Of a stretch of 64,000 bases of DNA, positions 58,684-64,000 are shown piece by piece. Position 1 is the first letter of the stretch, and the number at the start of each line of letters is the position of its first letter. A program made the translations under genes and the position numbers. The notes below the pieces were generated by a model. That model had not been told where the DNA came from. It made no database searches and saw nothing but the letters and a program-made list of their open reading frames with translations. Origin of the DNA: Ottelia alismoides (Eukaryota > Streptophyta > Magnoliopsida > Alismatales > Hydrocharitaceae); NCBI GenBank assembly GCA_037367405.1, contig JAZKJV010003269.1:19164-83163 (forward strand). Reading direction: 5' to 3'.

Positions 58684-61413
58684 TTTTCTTCTTTTCTTCT
58701 TTTCTTCTTTTCCTTTTCTATTTTCTTTCTCTATCTAAAAGGTGCCACCCTTGTAGACAGTTTTCTATACTTAGGACGTACTTGGTCCTAAGTATAGGGG
58801 GGATGTGCACCCCGAGTTTTTCATTTCATTCTGATCCTCTCCATTGTCTCCTCTTCTTGTCTATACTTAGGAGTGTCTTACCCTAAGTATAGGGGGAGAC
58901 AATCTGAGTACGATCTGTGTATTCCCACCCTTGACCCTCCCTGCTTTTTGTACAGTCTGCTATACTTAGGATTATTTGATCCTAAGTATAGGGGGGACGG
59001 TCAACTTCTCATTAATTCATTTCATTCATATTTATTCTTTAGCTCTGTCTATACTCAGTATGAGTTATGTCTTTGCTTTTCCTTTCGATCTATGAGGACA
59101 TAGCTCAAGCTAAGTATAGGGGGGCGTATATACCATGTATATACTATAAGCCATAACTCATACTGAAAAATAAAATATATCATCCCAATATAAATTAAAA
59201 TGTAAAAAGTAGCTTTATAATAATGGAAGATGATTGTGAGTTCCTCAGACTCCTTGTACTTGTACTGATTAGTAAGTCAGAAAAGCATTTTATGCAAAAA
59301 GTTTTCTTTGAAAAATCTTGTGAAATTTGTTTGAAAATAGTGTGTACAAGTATTCAACCTTTGAAAAATCAGTCTTGTGTGTAAAATCTATTTTCTTTGA
59401 GTGAAACCAAAATGTGTGAAAATCAGTGTGCAAATGATTGTGAAATTTATTTGACAAAATTGTTTTGAAAAATCTATCTATGCTGTGTAAACCTTTGTAA
59501 AAGGATTTTCAAATACGTGAACATGATTGCAAAATTATCTTGGACTATAGTTTTCAAAATCCTTGTGAAAATGATTCTCAAATAAGTCTGAGGAGTCCGC
59601 ACAAAATCTCTCATTTGTAAATAATGAATAAGCCCAAACAAAGCCTATAAGAAACAAAACCATATTGTACATCAAATACATTTTTTCTTCTTTTGTACAT
59701 ACTGATTAATAAATCAGATACCTATACAGTATGATTTGAAAAATAGTGTGACCAGTTTTGAAAAATTTTGATGTGAAATGATTTCAAACTGTGTGAAAAT
59801 TGTTTTGATTGCAAAACTTTTCTTTGTGTGAATGAAATGATTTGGAAAACCTATGTGCAAATAGTTTGAAAAATGCTTGTCAAAAGTATTGTGAAAATTG
59901 TATATATAGTGTAAAAAAATCTTTGCAAAAATAGATTTCAAATGTGTGTAAATGATTGTGAAAATTATTGTGTACTATAGTTTGCAAAATTATTTTCGAA
60001 AAACTAATAAAAAAACCATCACAAATACTTGTAAATCATGAATAAGACACATATAACTCTTTCTGTACAGTTCTAAATAAACTACTTCATTCAAACCTGT
60101 AAAGTTTGTAGAAATTCATACATTTTGTAAATAAAGCGGCACGCCCGTGTAAATATTCGTATATACTCTTTGTATGTGTCCAGTTCTTAGTTTATTTGTA
60201 AAAATTCTTTGTGTAAGAACATTCTTTGATTCTTTCAAATTCTTTGTGAAAAATTTGCATCATTCATTGTGCATAGCATAAGCATACCATTCATAGTCTT
60301 TTTTAGTGAGCTTGATGATTGAATCAGTCTAATAAAGTCTCAAATTGGAGCTTGGTTGGACCTTACCGCACCTAATTGCACTGGAACCTTATGGGAACTA
60401 GGTTTAAGGTACTTCAGGTCTATGCAAACCTAATTCTTTGAGAAATCAGGGCTGAGTTCAAGTCACCTCAGTGGACTAACTAGAACTTTTCGAGACACAC
60501 AAACGACTCTTGCCGACCGTGACCTAACTTGGACACTTGCACCTTTCACTTGGCTCAACTCAGTTGGAGTGGTGAGGGGGTTGGATTTGCCAGTCTGAGA
60601 CGCACACGGGTGGAAACATTCATCCTCGTCTAGGGAGGGAAGTGCACCCCAACCTGGTCCAATAGCCATGAGGTCTAAAGACAGAAGATTGTGGCTTGCG
60701 ATAAAGCTTCAAAAGAGGGATAGTCTACTGGCTCAAGAGGAAAACTCCTTATGTAAATGTTGCTGTGAATAGTATGTTGAAAAAAAATGGTCTGGCTTGT
60801 ACAAAAATAAAATGCCTGCAAAGTATGTACAAAGTCAATAAGCAAGCTTGAGTTCCAAAGACAAATATGTGAGCCTGCAGCTGGATGACTTGACTACACT
60901 GGTCTTGCATCCCGGGATAGGTAGCTACACTGGCTACCGTCCATTCTTCTCTTCACCCCCTCCTCTTGAGCTGGTTGCCACTTGAACTTAGAAGGGAATA
61001 CCCTGCTCCTCGAGGAAAGAGCTATTGGATTGGGGAATCATTGGGTTGTCATTCTGGAGAAGTCAGTTCTTTTGTCATTTCAGTTGGGGGGAGCCACTAT
61101 CACTTACACCGTACAAGTCAGCTTCATAGTTGTAAGGGTTTGCGTATGATGTAGACTAGTTCTGCCCAGGCTATTGAGGTGGGTTGAACCAAGTTTGTGA
61201 CTATCAAAGGCTGTTGTATTTTAGAGCTGGTTCCCGACTAGGTTCCACACACATTCACACCCAAGGTCTGACAGGAGCTCCAAATTCAGATTTTGTACAG
61301 ACAGGCATTGCATTGAAAGCAACCCTATTCACTCTATCTTTCTTTAAGTCTCCTTTTTCTTTTCTTTATTCTTTTTGTACTTATTGCATAAGTGTTTGCT
61401 AGGGACTAGCAAA
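58684..61413 (+). other. 3' noncoding region of element 1
   Basis: Starts with a (TTTTCTTC)-like pyrimidine repeat (58684-58735), then the PPT-bearing stem-loops, then an AT-rich block with many TTTGAAAA/GTGTGAAAA words (59280-60080) and a segment at 60400-61200 conserved with 39900-40690 of element 2 in inverse. Athila elements often carry an env-like frame here; I see none over about 75 codons that is conserved. Confidence 0.7.
58765..59124 (+). repeat. Four stem-loops each ending in a PPT-like motif (element 1)
   Basis: Hairpin 1: CTATACTTAGGA (58765) with TCCTAAGTATAG (58786-58797) then G6. Hairpin 2: 58861-58896. Hairpin 3: CTATACTTAGGA (58960) with TCCTAAGTATAG (58980-58991) then G6. 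Hairpin 4: an imperfect 23-bp stem, 59049-59124, also ending TAAGTATAGGGGGG. Stems 1 and 3 are perfect over 12 bp. Confidence 0.9.
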
Positions 61414-61429
61414 GGCAAGTATAGGGGGG
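61414..61429 (+). promoter_or_regulatory. Polypurine tract of element 1
   Basis: GGCAAGTATAGGGGGGT immediately precedes the 3' LTR start TGATGAATC. It shares AAGTATAGGGGGG with the four upstream stem-loops. Confidence 0.85.
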
Positions 61430-64000
61430 TGATGAATCTCCATTTCATCACCTTTATTCTATCATTTTGGCCTCAAAAACCCCAGCAAATGCATGTAAAT
61501 AGCATCAAAATGTACATAATAGCATTCATGATTTATTGTATTTATTGAACATTAAATAAGGTTTTAATGCCAAAATTATAGAATAAAGAAAAGAAAAGAA
61601 GAAGGAATAAAATATTGAGATATTTTATGACCCAAACCCTGAGACCAAGGCCAGCATGGTATTGGTCGACAAGGAATAAAGTAGGGGGAGATAAGGGCCA
61701 GTGTACAATAAATACCTCATTTATTAATTCATTTATTTATGCATTTTTGACACCTATTTTGTACATAATTATGCATTCATCAAATAAAGAAACTTTGTAC
61801 ATGAAAGTTGTAGACAATAATGCAAATAAAAATACAAAATTGAGTTTGTGCAAAAATAATACTCAGTGTATATTTTATACACAGAATAAAAAGCCAAAAT
61901 CTCAACTTCACAGACCCATATCTTGCAAATAAAAACTCCAAATCACCCAAACTCACCTTTAATTGTATATAGCATTCCAAAAACTATTTTATAAAATTGG
62001 TTTCATAATTTTTTTGAGTCCATATGCAGAAGTTAGGTTTTTGGCCCTTCTTGTATATAGGATTGATTAAAATATTCTTTTTATTCAATATTCATTATTT
62101 TTATAAATTCATATTTTTAGAATTTTGTAGATAATGTATATATTGCATATACATATTAAAAGTAAAAGAAAACCAAAAATAATTTGTGAAACAAAATAAG
62201 TATACAAAATTCATAGACCAAACACCTATACTATATACCTGCATGTAAACAAAAAGGATTTTATTCTTTGGTTATTTTATTCTTCTATATTTTTTATAAT
62301 AATGTATACATTATACATAACTCATTAAAAATACAAACCCAAAATAAAAATCAAGAAAATATAAATAATAAATTAAGTATACAAAATACATAGGTAAAAG
62401 ACCTATAAGGATACCTACATATACCTATACCTATTTATTTAAAAATATAAATAAACTCCTAAAAATCAAATAAAAATACCTTTATACTCACAAAAATAAA
62501 TTATAAATTTATAAAATAAACCAATAAAATAATAAAAGAAAATAAACAAATTAAAAATAAAGTACATAAAAATACATGTAAATACATACATATACACATT
62601 ATTCAAATAAAACTATAATAAAACACCTCAAAAAATTCAATAAAAATCATTAATAAATACTAGATGAAATAATACACATTTTTCATTTTATAAGAAAAAA
62701 TTAATAAAATCATTTAAGGTGTCAAATAAATCAATTTCCAATCAGATTTTCTGTTTTGTCTTGTAGCGACTGACGTGGCCCTATGAGGCGCCAGCCTTCG
62801 TTGACCCCCTGGTCAACTGTCCCATCCCTTGCCTGGCGCCTCTGAACTATCAAATCCCCGATTTTCCTCCATTTTTCGCGGCCATCCCTTCCATCATCCA
62901 GGCTCGCTTCCTTCACAAGATTTGTCCTCTGATCATCCATGATGCCCGCCAAAATCATAGATCAATTAGATATTCATTAGATCAATCAATAATCGCCGGT
63001 TAATAAGGCCCCTTGCCAATGTTTATAAATAAGTAGCTCCGCCTCCTTCCTCGAATTTGGCCATTTTCATTCCACCCGAACGCCTTGATCTTGTTCCTGG
63101 ACCATTCCTCATGACAGGGGGAGTGACCCAGCACCTCGACTCGGCCGGAGGACGGAGAATTTTGACGCGGCGGAGCTCCGGCGTCCGCCCTGCTCCCTGG
63201 AGGCCCCCAGGTATAAGAGCTGTCCATTTCCATGCTTTTTAGTTAGCTTTTCATGTTAGTTTTTCATTCCAGTAGTTAGATTAGTCGTTAGTTAATTCCC
63301 TTAGCTTAAAAACAAAAATTCGAAGTTCGCCGGAGCTTCGCTCCGGCGACTTCTTCACCGTAAACCCCATTGTTTCCGCCCGCCATTCGCATCCCATCTC
63401 GTTCCTCGTCGCATTCTCCATCGAACACACACCTCAGATCAACCCAGGACCTTCGGTCTTGGCGAATCGGGGCTTCACCTCCGCCGTTCGCCGGATCCCC
63501 TCCGCCCACCTTCATTTTGCGTGCAGCTTCAAAACCCCGGGTCGAGGAGATAGCTCTTTCGCCCGCGGTCCTTCCTATGCAGGTACATCGAGGAATAGAG
63601 CCCATCTGGGCTTGCATTGAACCAGGAAGAGGTTCCTGGGGGTCCTCGGCTTCATCGACCTCGACCTAGCGACTCGGACCTCCAGAAGCCATGAGATCAC
63701 CATCAGTCGATGCGGGACGCCTTCAGCTACGTGTAGACCACCTCAGACGCACCGGGGAGCCCTGGAGGAGCCCGAGCTCCTCGATCGAAGCTCGCCAGGC
63801 GCGAGCTTCGTCCCTGTTCTTCCAGGGAGCTCTAGCGCCGTCGGATCAGGAGGCTCGTCCCAGATCCAACAGGAGTCGTTCGATGAAGATGTGCCTCGAC
63901 CGTCAGATCAGCCAGAAGCTTCTAATCTGCACCCTTCATCGGCGAATCGGTGTCGACCGTCGGATGCTTGACGCGTGGGTAAGTGGCGTCTCCAGCGCCA
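61430..64000 (+). repeat. 3' LTR of element 1, truncated by the window end
   Basis: Aligns with 45768-48345 with roughly 50 differences counted by eye (about 98% identity), mostly C/T and G/A transitions concentrated in the GC-rich part. TATAAATA is at 63024-63031. About 1.6 kb of the LTR, including the G-box hairpin, should lie beyond the window. Confidence 0.92.

Noticed and set aside
58684..61413. Possible env-like gene between integrase and 3' LTR
   Set aside because: Only short frames with no signal peptide or membrane segment shared with element 2.
1..64000. tRNA, rRNA or small nuclear RNA genes
   Set aside because: I saw no convincing cloverleaf with A and B boxes or rRNA core sequence. 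The only tRNA-like matches are the retrotransposon primer-binding sites. A tRNAscan-type search would be needed to exclude weak cases.

Overview
This is a stretch of a flowering-plant nuclear chromosome, dominated by transposable elements. The evidence is spliced plant-type genes (a class III acyl-CoA-binding protein with GT-AG introns, a decayed GH10/CBM22 xylanase and a decayed NPF/PTR transporter), Copia and Athila-type Gypsy retrotransposons, L1-type LINE remnants, and many MITE, hAT and Mutator-like elements. The species cannot be told from the sequence. I see one apparently intact host gene, the ACBP gene with coding exons between 17988 and 22079 on the + strand.

Layout, left part (1-17.9 kb). 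The window opens in the 3' end of a Copia element (RNase H tail, polypurine tract, LTR). A LINE reverse-transcriptase scrap follows, then a 5'-truncated, frameshifted GH10 xylanase pseudogene (2.6-4.5 kb). A Mutator-like element with 56-bp terminal inverted repeats (TIRs) and a perfect 9-bp target duplication (4956-5931) carries a C-rich minisatellite. From about 7.8 to 13.7 kb there is a chain of foldback/MITE elements, nearly all bounded by (TA)n tracts; one is split by a hAT element with an 8-bp target duplication. A long-TIR element (14.9-16.9 kb) and a Tourist-like MITE (17.0-17.4 kb) lead up to the ACBP gene.

Middle part (22-35.7 kb). Here lie a LINE 3' fragment, a 3-kb hAT-like element holding at least three further insertions (24543-27601), an NPF transporter pseudogene on the - strand with an internal deletion (28385-29312), two more hAT-like elements, a solo LTR with a perfect 5-bp duplication, and a Copia 5' LTR/PBS/gag start with a 59-bp tandem repeat in the LTR.

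Right part (35.7-64 kb). This is a retrotransposon nest. The Copia gag is interrupted by an inverted, coding-less Athila-like element (LTR 35679-39638, internal region 39639-45767). In place of gag-pol it carries a tandem array with alternating ~203 and ~250-260 bp steps. That element is in turn interrupted by a + strand Athila-type element with a 4.16-kb 5' LTR (45768-49925), a tRNA primer-binding site, gag, protease, RT, RNase H and integrase (52279-58683), a 2.7-kb noncoding 3' region and the first 2.57 kb of its 3' LTR (61430 to window end). The two LTRs of the inner element are about 98% identical by eye, so the insertion is fairly young, yet gag-pol is already broken, mostly by TAG codons.

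The most unusual signals are a series of stem-loops that each end in a copy of the polypurine-tract motif, a perfect G-box-containing hairpin kept in the diverged LTRs of both Athila-like elements, the alternating-period array replacing coding sequence in the inverted element, and the string of foldback elements sharing a core but carrying different ends in (TA)n tracts.
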